From contig JBBQJP010000012.1 of the NCBI GenBank assembly GCA_038326025.1, positions 38,634 to 102,633 of the forward strand: a stretch of DNA of 64,000 nucleotides, read 5' to 3'. A program made the position numbers and the translations under genes. Shown piece by piece: positions 25,804-36,755 of this stretch. The notes beneath the pieces are model-generated. The model made no database searches and was not told where the DNA came from. It saw only the letters and a program-made list of their open reading frames with translations. The first letter of the stretch is position 1; each line of letters opens with the position of its first letter. The DNA comes from CAISIP01 sp038326025 (GTDB taxonomy: Bacteria; Pseudomonadota; Gammaproteobacteria; Burkholderiales; Burkholderiaceae_C).

Positions 25804-25824
25804 TTGGCACATTCAATGTGCCAA
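25804..25824. promoter_or_regulatory. Perfect palindrome, candidate repressor operator
   Basis: Arms TTGGCACATT and AATGTGCCAA are separated by a single C. The size and symmetry fit the operator of a dimeric regulator such as a GntR, TetR or LysR type. It lies 105 bases before the rubrerythrin start and 220 bases before the VOC start, so rubrerythrin is the more likely target. The cognate regulator is not in the window. Confidence 0.5.
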
Positions 25825-25989
25825 ATTCATTATGGCTATCGACTGCAAATGCTTGATAACAGTTCGAAATTGGATCGCCCGGGCAATGGCGTCGCACGCA
25901 AGGACACGGTCGGCGCCATGGCAGCGAACCGGGACACCTGAGACCCATCGGATGCCCTTCATGCGACGAATCATTGCCGCACTCAGAGA

Positions 25990-26023
25990 TTACGATATAG
26001 TAAACGCGTTACGAATAGGTAAA
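25990..26023 (+). promoter_or_regulatory. Imperfect 15-base direct repeats before the VOC - monooxygenase operon
   Basis: TTACGATATAGTAAA (25990-26004) and TTACGAATAGGTAAA (26009-26023) are spaced 19 bases apart, start to start, and end 20 bases before the VOC start codon. The A/T-rich units overlap where a promoter and operator are expected. They may bind a regulator on one face of the helix. Confidence 0.45.
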
Positions 26024-26043
26024 TAATCTGGACGGAGATCGCC

Positions 26044-26679
26044 ATGCATCCGCAACCGCATAACGCCGAGGCGCTGCCCGCACCGGTGCCGATTCAACAA
26101 CTGCACCACTACGCCTATCGAGCACGCGACGCCGAGGAGACGCGGCACTTCTACGAGGACATCCTCGGCTTGCCGATGTATCACATCATCCAGAGCGACC
26201 ACGTCCCCAGCACCGGGGAATACTGTCCCTACACCCACTTCTTTTTCCGCCTGCAGGACGGCTCGTTCATTGCATTTTTCGATCTCGGCGACGACGAGGC
26301 AGCCTTGCCCTCGCCCAACACGCCAGCCTGGGTCAACCATGTGGCATTTCGCGTCGATTCGGTCGCCGACCTGGAGGCCACCCGCACAAGGCTGCAGGCA
26401 CATGGCGTGGAGGTGATCGGCGTGACCGACCACCATATCTTCAAGAGTATCTATTTCTTCGACCCCAACGGCGTGCGGCTCGAACTCGCAGCCCAGGTGG
26501 CTGACGAAAACCAGATGCGCCATGAAAGCCGCGACGCACGCGCCCGGCTTGACGCATGGACCGCGCGCAAGGCACAGTGGCGAATCGAACGTGCCGGCGG
26601 CAAGGCCGGCGGCGCCCTCAAGCCGCAGCAGAACGACCGACCCGAAGTCGGTGCGCGCGCTGGCAACCGGGCGCGTTAG
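26044..26679 (+). CDS. VOC-family (glyoxalase/ring-cleavage fold) protein
   Basis: A 211-residue vicinal-oxygen-chelate metalloprotein. The two beta-alpha-beta modules are visible: LHHYAYRARDAEETRHFYED carries the first metal histidine pair, WVNHVAFRVDSVADLE the second histidine, and YFFDPNGVRLELA the metal glutamate. The C-terminal 40 residues are charged and probably disordered. Family members include extradiol dioxygenases and isomerases. The next gene, 25 bases on, is a flavin monooxygenase, suggesting hydroxylation then rearrangement or cleavage of an aromatic or quinoid compound. Confidence 0.85.
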   Translation: MHPQPHNAEALPAPVPIQQLHHYAYRARDAEETRHFYEDILGLPMYHIIQSDHVPSTGEYCPYTHFFFRLQDGSFIAFFDLGDDEAALPSPNTPAWVNHVAFRVDSVADLEATRTRLQAHGVEVIGVTDHHIFKSIYFFDPNGVRLELAAQVADENQMRHESRDARARLDAWTARKAQWRIERAGGKAGGALKPQQNDRPEVGARAGNRAR

Positions 26680-26704
26680 ACAGGAATTGCAACAGGAGAT
26701 CCGC

Positions 26705-28423
26705 ATGGACAGTGTCCCCACCGCCAGCCAAGCCTACCAGGCCAGCGCCTTCACCAACGACTACGAATTCTCCAGAGGCGGCTATGAGCTGCCGGTCTAT
26801 CCGTTTGTGGCTCCGCCGGAACTGGGCAGCAAGACCACCGTGCGCCACCCCATCGTCATCATCGGTGCCGGCATCACCGGCCTGACCATGGCCTGCGCCC
26901 TTGCGCGCCAGGGCATCGCGGCAGTGCTTCTGGACGAGGACAACTCGGTGGGCGTAAAGGGTGCGTCGTCGCGTGGCATCTGCTACACCCAGAAGTCGCT
27001 CGAAATTTTCCAGCGCCTGGGTATCTACGACCGGATCGCTGCCAAGGGCATCCAGTGGAGTGTCGGGCGCACCTTTGCCGGCAACGACGAGGTCTATTCG
27101 TTCGACCTGCGCCAGCAGAGCAGCTTTCAGTTGTCGGCCCAGCCACCGTTCATCAACATCCAGCAGTTCTACATCGAGGGTTTCCTGGTTCAGCGCATAC
27201 AGGAGCTCGGTCATGTGGACCTGCGCTGGGGTTCGCGCGTCAGCGGTTTCACCCAGCACGACGGCTTTGCCACGCTGACGGTGGACACGCCGCAGGGCAG
27301 CTACCAGATCGAGGCCGAACATGTCATCGACGCCAGCGGATCACACACGCCGTTTCATCGCTGGTGTGCTGCCGGCATGCAGTCGCGCCGCGGCGATGAT
27401 CGCTGGTGTATCGCCGACGTGCGTTTCAAGAACCTGCCCCCCACCGAACGCCATACCTGGATCGAGGCGCCGTTCAACGACAACCGCGCCGTCTGGCAAC
27501 ACTTGATGGCCGACGATGTCTGGCGCATCGATTACCAGATGGAACCCGACGCCGATCCGGCCCTTGTCAGCAGCGAGGCCGAGGTGCGCAAGCGCCTGCG
27601 CCGCCAGTTCGGCCCGGACGTCGAGTGCGAAATCGTCTGGGTCGGCCCCTACGCCTACCGCAGCCAGTGCCTGGATTCACTGAATATCGGCAGCGTGTAT
27701 TTCATGGGTGACACGGCCAAGGTGGTCAGCCCGTTTGGTGCCCGTGGTGGCAATACTGGCGTGGCCGATGCAGACAACCTGGCCTGGAAACTGGCGGCGG
27801 TGCTGCGCGGCCGTGCGCCAATGGCGCTGCTGCAGAGCTACAACCAGGAGCGACTCGAAGCCGCCCAGCAGAACGTGCAGGTGACCAACCGCACAGCACG
27901 GTTTCTGCGCCCTGCCGACGGCGTGGAGCGGACGTTCCGTAGCGCGGTGATCGGCCTGGCGCGCCAGCATCCGTTCGCCCGCCAGTTGGTCAATACCGGC
28001 CGCATGGCTGTGGCCAACCCTTACAGCCATTCCAGTGTCTGCGACCCATCGGGCGGCCTGTCGGTGCAGAACGTGTTTTTCCGTTGGGTGGACGGCAGCC
28101 CAGGCTGCGTCAATGACCTGATCCAGTGGGCCGACGGACGCCTGCTGCTGCTGGTCTTCGGCGATCAGTCGGCGCAGGCACGCCAGCGCCTGGCCGAGCT
28201 GACCCGCCTTGCGCCGGTCCGTTGTGTGCAGGTGCTGGGCGCCGACAGCCGGCGCCAGTCGCTGGAGACGGTACGCGACCCGCAAGGCCATCTGCAAGGT
28301 GCCTGCCATGTGTTTGGCCACGCCTGGGCCCTGATCCGGCCCGACGCCTATCTGGCCGCCACCGGCGAAGCCGTCGACAGCGCCCTGGTGCGCGCCGTCG
28401 AACACGCACTGGCTCTGGCCTGA
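26705..28423 (+). CDS. FAD-dependent monooxygenase, MhpA/PheA-type
   Basis: A 572-residue aromatic-hydroxylase-type flavoprotein. HPIVIIGAGITGLTMACALA near residue 56 is the FAD-binding motif, and the GD motif is in YFMGDTAKVVSPFGARGG near residue 335, followed by DNLAWKLAAVLRGRAP. The C-terminal 150 residues form the thioredoxin-like domain common to phenol and 3-(3-hydroxyphenyl)propionate hydroxylases. AGGAGA precedes the ATG at 26705. It is the centre of a three-gene operon with VOC and DUF2783 genes. The substrate is unknown. Confidence 0.9.
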   Translation: MDSVPTASQAYQASAFTNDYEFSRGGYELPVYPFVAPPELGSKTTVRHPIVIIGAGITGLTMACALARQGIAAVLLDEDNSVGVKGASSRGICYTQKSLEIFQRLGIYDRIAAKGIQWSVGRTFAGNDEVYSFDLRQQSSFQLSAQPPFINIQQFYIEGFLVQRIQELGHVDLRWGSRVSGFTQHDGFATLTVDTPQGSYQIEAEHVIDASGSHTPFHRWCAAGMQSRRGDDRWCIADVRFKNLPPTERHTWIEAPFNDNRAVWQHLMADDVWRIDYQMEPDADPALVSSEAEVRKRLRRQFGPDVECEIVWVGPYAYRSQCLDSLNIGSVYFMGDTAKVVSPFGARGGNTGVADADNLAWKLAAVLRGRAPMALLQSYNQERLEAAQQNVQVTNRTARFLRPADGVERTFRSAVIGLARQHPFARQLVNTGRMAVANPYSHSSVCDPSGGLSVQNVFFRWVDGSPGCVNDLIQWADGRLLLLVFGDQSAQARQRLAELTRLAPVRCVQVLGADSRRQSLETVRDPQGHLQGACHVFGHAWALIRPDAYLAATGEAVDSALVRAVEHALALA

Positions 28424-28443
28424 ATCCGACAGGAGCGATATCC

Positions 28444-28644
28444 ATGAAAACCCAACTGCACCTGCAAGACGCCGACAGCTTCTATGAGCAGCTTCTCGAT
28501 GCCCACCAGGGCCTGAGCAGCGCACAATCGGAATTGTTCAACGCCCGGCTGATCCTGCTGCTGGCCAACCAGGTCGGAGACGCCCGCGTATTGCAGGAGT
28601 GTCTGGCAGCGGCTCGCATCACGCCGGCGCCTGCACCGGCCTGA
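28444..28644 (+). CDS. DUF2783 small protein
   Basis: A 66-residue protein reading DADSFYEQLLDAHQGLSSAQ and ARLILLLANQVGDARVLQEC, the pattern of DUF2783. The family nearly always sits directly behind an aromatic flavin monooxygenase, as here (21-base gap), so it is probably an accessory or stabilising partner; its role is not known. CAGGAGCG precedes the ATG. Downstream lies a 152-base gap before valS with no further gene seen. Confidence 0.85.
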   Translation: MKTQLHLQDADSFYEQLLDAHQGLSSAQSELFNARLILLLANQVGDARVLQECLAAARITPAPAPA

Positions 28645-28796
28645 GTCCCCTAAAATCAACCCGTCCCGGGCGACCGTCCGGGTGCGGCACCACGCCCGCG
28701 CGGGTTGCACAACCCCGCTGACACGGCGCCGCTGTCTCACCGCAGTCTATTGGCAGGGCCGCCACAAGCGGACCTGCACGACCAACGCACCACACC

Positions 28797-31769
<2,973 letters not shown>

Positions 31770-31785
31770 TTCGCACTCGGGCGAA

Positions 31786-31803
31786 GGCGCGGCTGGTCGC
31801 GCC
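31786..31803. terminator. Hairpin between convergent valS and the TusA-like gene
   Basis: Arms GGCGCG and CGCGCC flank a 6-base loop. The position between two convergent stops suits a bidirectional terminator, but neither side has a clear T-run, so the call is weak. Confidence 0.35.
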
Positions 31804-31812
31804 GCGCGGGGA

Positions 31813-32040
31813 TCAGCGCCGGCGCATCAGGTGGATGAAGTCCGCGCCTGCGGTCTGCTGCTCGACCAGTTCGTTGCCGGTCTGCTTGGCAAAAGCCTGA
31901 AAATCGCGCACCGATCCGGCGTCGGTCGATATGACCCGCACGGTCTGGCCGCTTTCGAGCCCGCTCAACGCCTTCTTGGCCTTGAGGATGGGCAAGGGGC
32001 AATTGAGCCCACGCGCGTCGACTTCGATATCTGCTTGCAT
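31813..32040 (-). CDS. TusA-family sulfur-transfer protein
   Basis: A 75-residue SirA/TusA protein. DARGLNCPLPILKAKKALS has the conserved CPxP with the active cysteine near residue 14. TusA passes persulfide sulfur from IscS for tRNA 2-thiouridine; relatives support other sulfur transfers and nitrate- or sulfur-linked enzymes. The gene is monocistronic, with a Nudix - cysM pair upstream. Which member of the family this is cannot be decided. Confidence 0.88.
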   Translation of the reverse strand: MQADIEVDARGLNCPLPILKAKKALSGLESGQTVRVISTDAGSVRDFQAFAKQTGNELVEQQTAGADFIHLMRRR

Positions 32041-32118
32041 GACGTCTCCAATTGGGAATGTCCCCGATTCTATGAACAGTTGCGGCGACGGTGCAAAAGC
32101 CGGTCGCCTGGCGCTGCT

Positions 32119-32655
32119 TCAGGTCGTTTTGCCCCACTCGACAAAACGCGGCTGGTAGCCACGCCCGGTGAGCCAGTCGGCGAGCGCATAACCGGTGCCG
32201 GCTGGCCAGCACAACACATCCTCATGCCGGAACAACTTGTAGTCCACCAGTTCCGGCGACAGTTGTACCGTGCCGCTGCATGACGCGTGGTAGGCGATGA
32301 TGATCTGGTTCATGCGCTGGAAGTCGTAAACACCGATCAGGTCCAGCGTGTCGACCTGCAGGCAAGTCTCCTCGCCAATCTCGCGGGTGATGCCCTCTTG
32401 CGGCGTCTCAGCGGCCTCCATGAAGCCGGTGATCAAGGCATAGGCCTTGACGGTCCAGGCGGCGTTGCGCGCCAGCAGGATCTTGCCCTGGTACTCGATC
32501 ACCGCGGCCAGCACCGGAACCGGGTTGTTCCAGTGCGTGAATCCACAGGCGGCGCAGCGCAATCGCTCCTTGTGGCCACCGTCCTCCAGTTGCCCGATCA
32601 TGGCCAATGGATGGGCACATTGCGGACAGAACTTGAATGCCTCGACCATCGGCAT
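32119..32655 (-). CDS. Nudix hydrolase with N-terminal zinc ribbon
   Basis: A 178-residue pyrophosphatase-type protein. The zinc ribbon uses FCPQCAHPL and CAACGFTHW. The Nudix box is GFMEAAETP...TREIGEET near residue 85. Resemblance to the C-terminal half of NADH pyrophosphatase NudC suggests a dinucleotide or nucleotide-cap substrate. The ATG at 32655 overlaps the cysM stop by one base (TGATG), so translation is coupled to cysM. The frame is open to 32820 inside cysM, which was ignored. Confidence 0.87.
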   Translation of the reverse strand: MPMVEAFKFCPQCAHPLAMIGQLEDGGHKERLRCAACGFTHWNNPVPVLAAVIEYQGKILLARNAAWTVKAYALITGFMEAAETPQEGITREIGEETCLQVDTLDLIGVYDFQRMNQIIIAYHASCSGTVQLSPELVDYKLFRHEDVLCWPAGTGYALADWLTGRGYQPRFVEWGKTT

Positions 32656-33557
32656 CAGGCAGGGAAAACGCCGGTCGACAGATAGCGGTCGCCCCGATCG
32701 CAGACCACGAACGCAATAGTGGCATTTTTTTCGCGTGCGGCGATCTGCTGCGCGACCCAGCAGGCACCCGCGGCCGAGATGCCGGCAAAGATGCCTTCTT
32801 CGCGCGCCATACGCCGGCACATTTCCTCGGCATCGGACTGACTCACCAGCACCAGTTCGTCAACCGTGCTCGGGTCGTAGATCTTGGGCATGTATTCCTG
32901 TGGCCATTTACGAATGCCGGGGATGCGCGAACCTTCAGCGGGCTGGGCGCCGATGATCTTCACCGCAGCGTTCTTTTCCTTGAGAAACCGAGAGACGCCG
33001 GTGATGGTGCCGGTGGTTCCCATGGCACTGACGAAATGCGTGATCTGGCCTTTCGTGTCGGCCCAGATCTCGGGGCCGGTGGTCTCGTAATGGATACGCG
33101 GATTGTCCTGATTCGCGAACTGATCGAGCACCCGGCCCTTGCCACTGCGCTCCATCTGCTCGGCCAGATCGCGGGCGTATTCCATGCCGCCGCTCTTGGG
33201 CGTCAGGATCAGTTCCGCACCATAGGCCTTCATGGTCTGCACCCGTTCAATCGACAGATCCTCGGGCATGATCAACACCATGTGGTAGCCCTTGATCGCC
33301 GCAGCCATGGCCAGCGCGATACCGGTGTTGCCCGATGTGGCCTCGATCAGCGTGTCGCCGGGCTTGATGTCGCCGCGCTCCTGCGCGCGCTGGATCATCG
33401 ACACGGCGGGCCGGTCCTTGACCGATCCTGCCGGGTTGTTGCCCTCGAGTTTGGCCAGCACGACATTGCCGAGTGACTGGTTCTGCACAGCGCCGATACG
33501 CTGCAACGCGACCATCGGCGTTTTTCCGATGGTGTCTTCGTTGGTGGGGTATTTCAT
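32655..33557 (-). CDS. cysM: Cysteine synthase B
   Basis: A 300-residue PLP enzyme making cysteine (or S-sulfocysteine) from O-acetylserine. The PLP lysine is in EGNNPAGSVKDRPAV near residue 43; the substrate loop is IEATSGNTGIAL and the phosphate-binding loop SAMGTTGTITG. The loop sequence fits CysM better than CysK. The start is the ATG at 33557; a GTG three codons earlier is possible. The tRNA-Leu gene lies 43 bases away on the other strand. Confidence 0.94.
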   Translation of the reverse strand: MKYPTNEDTIGKTPMVALQRIGAVQNQSLGNVVLAKLEGNNPAGSVKDRPAVSMIQRAQERGDIKPGDTLIEATSGNTGIALAMAAAIKGYHMVLIMPEDLSIERVQTMKAYGAELILTPKSGGMEYARDLAEQMERSGKGRVLDQFANQDNPRIHYETTGPEIWADTKGQITHFVSAMGTTGTITGVSRFLKEKNAAVKIIGAQPAEGSRIPGIRKWPQEYMPKIYDPSTVDELVLVSQSDAEEMCRRMAREEGIFAGISAAGACWVAQQIAAREKNATIAFVVCDRGDRYLSTGVFPA

Positions 33558-33600
33558 GCTTCGCACTGTGCCATAATTTCGCCCTTGATCTGACTCCGAT

Positions 33601-33687
33601 GCCGGAGTGGTGAAATTGGTAGACGCACGGGACTCAAAATCCCGCGGGGTAAAACCCGTGCCGGTTCGATTCCGGCCTCCGGCACCA
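33601..33687 (+). tRNA. tRNA-Leu (anticodon CAA)
   Basis: An 87-base class II tRNA. The acceptor arms GCCGGAG and CTCCGGC pair fully, followed by A and an encoded CCA. The anticodon stem CGGGA/TCCCG encloses the loop CTCAAAA, giving anticodon CAA, which reads UUG. The variable arm (GCGGGGTAAAACCCGT) and the TTCGATTCC T-loop are intact. A CATAAT hexamer at 33572 may be its -10 element. Confidence 0.96.
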
Positions 33688-33852
33688 TTCCTTTGCGGGG
33701 ATGAATCAGCGTGGTGATGGTCCTCTCTTGTGGCCCAACAGCCTTCCGCGACACATCAAGCAACTCCGGCCCGAACCTTCCGACAGCTGTCGACCACCTT
33801 CTGCAACAGGAGGCTTCACGTCGGCACTGAAACAGCGCCGTCCCCATCTGCC

Positions 33853-34572
33853 ATGACCTACAAGTTGCTCAGTTTTGACCTCGACGGCACGCTGGTCGAC
33901 ACCGCCGGTGAAATCGCCTACGCCGCCAACGCAACGCTGGCCGACGCCCGGTTGCCGCCCCACTCTGTCGAGCAGATCACCCGGCGCATCGGTGGCGGCG
34001 CGTTGGTATTGATGCGCGGCTTGCTGGCCGACGCCGCCCCAGCAGGTCATGACGCGTCAGCACCATTGCACGGCGCAGTTGATGCGGACGTGCAAACCGC
34101 GCATTTGTTGCAACGCTTCGAACACCACTACGCCAAGGTGGCCGGTACGCTGGCCCAACCCTATCCAGGCTGCTTGCGTACGCTGGAGGCGCTGCGCGAA
34201 GGCGGCGTGCGACTGGTCTGCATTACCAACAAGGAGCAGGTATTCGCAGAGCAGGTGTTGCGCGCCACCGGACTCGACAGCTTCTTTGAACTGCTGATCG
34301 GTGGCGATACGCTGGCACACAAGAAACCCCATCACTCGGTGATCGACCATGTGCGCCAGGTGTTCGACTGCCAGAGCGCCTACATGGCCCATATCGGCGA
34401 TTCGACCGTCGACGTACAGGCGGCCCGCAATGCTGGCGTCGCCGCCTGGGCCGTCAGCTACGGCTACAACGCGGGTGTGCCGATTGCCCAGGCGCTGCCC
34501 GATCTGCTGTTCGACAACCTCCCGGAAATTGCGCAACACGTCGCGACCCTGCAGACCACGGCGCAGGGCTGA
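33853..34572 (+). CDS. HAD-family phosphatase, phosphoglycolate phosphatase-like
   Basis: A 239-residue HAD hydrolase. Motif I is SFDLDGTLVDTAGE near residue 7, motif II is in VCITNKEQ, motif III the lysine in AHKKPHH, and motif IV GDSTVDVQAARNAG. The cap helices between I and II match Gph, which clears 2-phosphoglycolate formed during DNA repair; other sugar phosphates are possible. The ATG at 33853 was chosen; the longer frame to 33730 looks non-coding. Confidence 0.88.
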   Translation: MTYKLLSFDLDGTLVDTAGEIAYAANATLADARLPPHSVEQITRRIGGGALVLMRGLLADAAPAGHDASAPLHGAVDADVQTAHLLQRFEHHYAKVAGTLAQPYPGCLRTLEALREGGVRLVCITNKEQVFAEQVLRATGLDSFFELLIGGDTLAHKKPHHSVIDHVRQVFDCQSAYMAHIGDSTVDVQAARNAGVAAWAVSYGYNAGVPIAQALPDLLFDNLPEIAQHVATLQTTAQG

Positions 34573-34694
34573 AGCAGTACCTGCCGCGGGCACGGCCCTG
34601 ACGAAACGGCCAAAACGGCAAATCGGCCCTTGCCACGCCGACAAAACCGGAGCATTCTTCTGTTCGTCGAGGATCGACTTCACAGGGGTTCATC

Positions 34695-35759
34695 ATGCGC
34701 GACCTGCACAACCTGCTCCACTTCGCCCGACGCCTCGGGCTGTCCCTGATCTTGCCGCTGAGTGTGCCCTGGGCAACGGCCGCCACGGAGCCGTCAGCAC
34801 CGGCGGCAGCCGCAGCACAAACGCAGATCGAACGGCTCAATAGGGCCAACGCGGCAGTCGTCGGCTTGCGCGTGTTGGTGGGAGACGATGCTTCGTCAGC
34901 CGACACGCTGGGTCGCGCGCGCACCGGTTCGGGCGTCGTGATCGACAAGAGCGGACTGATCCTGACCATCGGCTACCTGATGCTCGAAGCGCAGAACATC
35001 CAGATCGTCACGCAAAACAACAAAACGCTGCCGGCGCAGGCGGTAGCCTACGACCAGGCGACCGGTTTCGGGCTGGTACGCGCCCTATTGCCACTGGAGG
35101 GCATCGAGCCCGTGGTTTTGGGCAGCTTGTCGGAGCAACGCACCGGCACCCCGCTGATGGCCGTTTCGGGCATACAGGCCGATGGTTCTGACAGCGACCT
35201 GCACATGGTGCAGCTGGTCAGCAAGCGCCCCTTCTCCGGTTATTGGGAGTACCACATCGATGCGGCCGCCTTCACCAGCCCGCCAATCGCCAATCATTCC
35301 GGCGCGCCCCTGTTCAACCAGCAAGGCGAACTGCTCGGCATTGGCAGCCTGTTCGTCGGCGACGCCATGGGAGGAGAGCGCCGGTTGCCGGGCAACATGT
35401 TCGTGCCGGTCGACCTGCTCAAGCCCATCCTCGACGAACTGCGCAGCACCGGCACCACGGCGCGCAGCCATCGCCCGTGGATCGGCATATCGTCGACCGA
35501 GCAGTCCGGCCGGGTGCAGATCGTGCGCGTCAGCAAAAACAGTCCGGCGCAGCAGGCGGGCTTGCAACCAGGTGATCTGGTACTGGCGGTCGACGGCGTC
35601 AAGGTCGACTCGCTTGAGGCCTTGTACAAGAAGCTCTGGGACCGGGCCTCACCGGACGCGACCATCACCTTGACCGTGTTGCAGGGTGCAGACATCCGCT
35701 CGATCCAACTGCGCGCAGTCGATCGACAGCGCAGCTATCGCAAGCCGGCCGGTATCTGA
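34695..35759 (+). CDS. HtrA/DegP-like S1C protein with PDZ domain, catalytic His missing
   Basis: A 354-residue exported protein: signal sequence (LSLILPLSVPWATAA), trypsin-like domain, then a C-terminal PDZ domain starting about residue 260 (QAGLQPGDLVLAVDGVKVDS). The serine position survives in NHSGAPLFNQQG, the aspartate may be in DQATGFGLVRA, but the usual histidine strand (ILTNxHV) reads LILTIGYLMLEA, with tyrosine at the histidine site. It is therefore probably not an active serine protease and may act as a chaperone or regulator in the periplasm. It stands alone between the HAD gene and a convergent epimerase gene. Confidence 0.82.
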   Translation: MRDLHNLLHFARRLGLSLILPLSVPWATAATEPSAPAAAAAQTQIERLNRANAAVVGLRVLVGDDASSADTLGRARTGSGVVIDKSGLILTIGYLMLEAQNIQIVTQNNKTLPAQAVAYDQATGFGLVRALLPLEGIEPVVLGSLSEQRTGTPLMAVSGIQADGSDSDLHMVQLVSKRPFSGYWEYHIDAAAFTSPPIANHSGAPLFNQQGELLGIGSLFVGDAMGGERRLPGNMFVPVDLLKPILDELRSTGTTARSHRPWIGISSTEQSGRVQIVRVSKNSPAQQAGLQPGDLVLAVDGVKVDSLEALYKKLWDRASPDATITLTVLQGADIRSIQLRAVDRQRSYRKPAGI

Positions 35760-35795
35760 TAGCCGCGCGAAAAAGCGCCAGGTCCGGCTCGGGCA

Positions 35796-36713
35796 TCAGG
35801 ACGAACGCAAGCCCTGTGCGACCGTCGGATAACGCAGCGCCAGTTTCAATTCGCGCTTGAGTCGCGTGTTGTCCAGCCGGCGTGATTCACCCATGAAACT
35901 GAGCAATCCCAAAGACAGCTCGGACGCGGCCGCAGTGCGCGCCAGGCGTGGCGGACGGGGCAGACCATACAGGTCGGCCGCCAGGTCGAAATAGTCGCCC
36001 ATCTTCAAGCAGGTGTCGTCGCTGGTGTTGTAGACCCGTTGCGGCCGCCCCCGCCACATGGCCAGTGTGCAAACGCGCGCCAGGTCATCGGCATGGATAT
36101 GGTTGGTGTACACATCATCTTCACTGCGCAGCACGGGTGTGCCGGCAGTCAGGCGCTTGTGCGGCGTGCCGCCGACACGATCCGGCGCATAGATGCCCGG
36201 TATGCGCAGTATGCTGGCGCGCGCACCGCTACCCCGCCCGAAAAATCGCACCCAACGCTCCGCGTCCGCGCGCCGCCGTGCACGGGGTGAGTCGGGGCTA
36301 GGCATGCGCGTCTCTGCCACGCGTGCGCCGGCGCAGTCGCCGTACACACCGCTGGTGGAGCCATAAACGAGCGCCAGCGGCGCTGTGCGCCGACGCAAGG
36401 CGGTGACCAGCGCGCGGGTACGGGTGTCGGTCCAGCCTTCGGGCCTTGGCGGGGCCAGGTGAATGACGCGGTCGGCCAGACCGGCCAGGCGGCGCAGGCT
36501 GCCGGGTCGGTCCAGGTCGCCGCGCAGGACCCGAACACCGAGGTCACGCAGTGCGCCTGCGCGCTCGCCGGTAGACGTCAGCGCCATGAGGTGCACACGA
36601 CCTTGTAAGCCGCGGGCGACACGTATGCCGATATCGCCGCAGCCGACGATGAGTACACGCTGTCGGCGAAAGCGCGCGGGCAGCGCGCCGAGCGGGTTTT
36701 GGTTTGAAGGCAA
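35796..36713 (-). CDS. NAD(P)-dependent epimerase/SDR-like protein
   Basis: A Rossmann-fold protein of about 305 residues. VLIVGCGDIGIRVARGLQG is the dinucleotide-binding motif, YGSTSGVYGDCAG the active-site strand, and SILRIPGIYAPDR plus YTNHIHADDLARV match atypical extended SDRs of the YeeZ kind. The classical YxxxK is not obvious. No ATG fits: the best start is TTG at 36713, with GGAA upstream. It diverges from the ferredoxin-reductase gene 42 bases away. The substrate is unknown. Confidence 0.78.
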   Translation of the reverse strand: MPSNQNPLGALPARFRRQRVLIVGCGDIGIRVARGLQGRVHLMALTSTGERAGALRDLGVRVLRGDLDRPGSLRRLAGLADRVIHLAPPRPEGWTDTRTRALVTALRRRTAPLALVYGSTSGVYGDCAGARVAETRMPSPDSPRARRRADAERWVRFFGRGSGARASILRIPGIYAPDRVGGTPHKRLTAGTPVLRSEDDVYTNHIHADDLARVCTLAMWRGRPQRVYNTSDDTCLKMGDYFDLAADLYGLPRPPRLARTAAASELSLGLLSFMGESRRLDNTRLKRELKLALRYPTVAQGLRSS

Positions 36714-36755
36714 AATCGAGGGTTCCAGATTGAGAATCGCCAAGGATACCGAACG

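Larger units (their letters stand above)
25699..26043. other. Divergent regulatory gap between rubrerythrin and the VOC operon
   Basis: No gene is visible in these 345 bases. The two flanking operons diverge from here. The gap contains a perfect 10-base inverted repeat (25804-25824) and a pair of imperfect direct repeats (25990-26023), and is more A/T-rich than its surroundings, as expected of a double promoter region. Confidence 0.6.
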
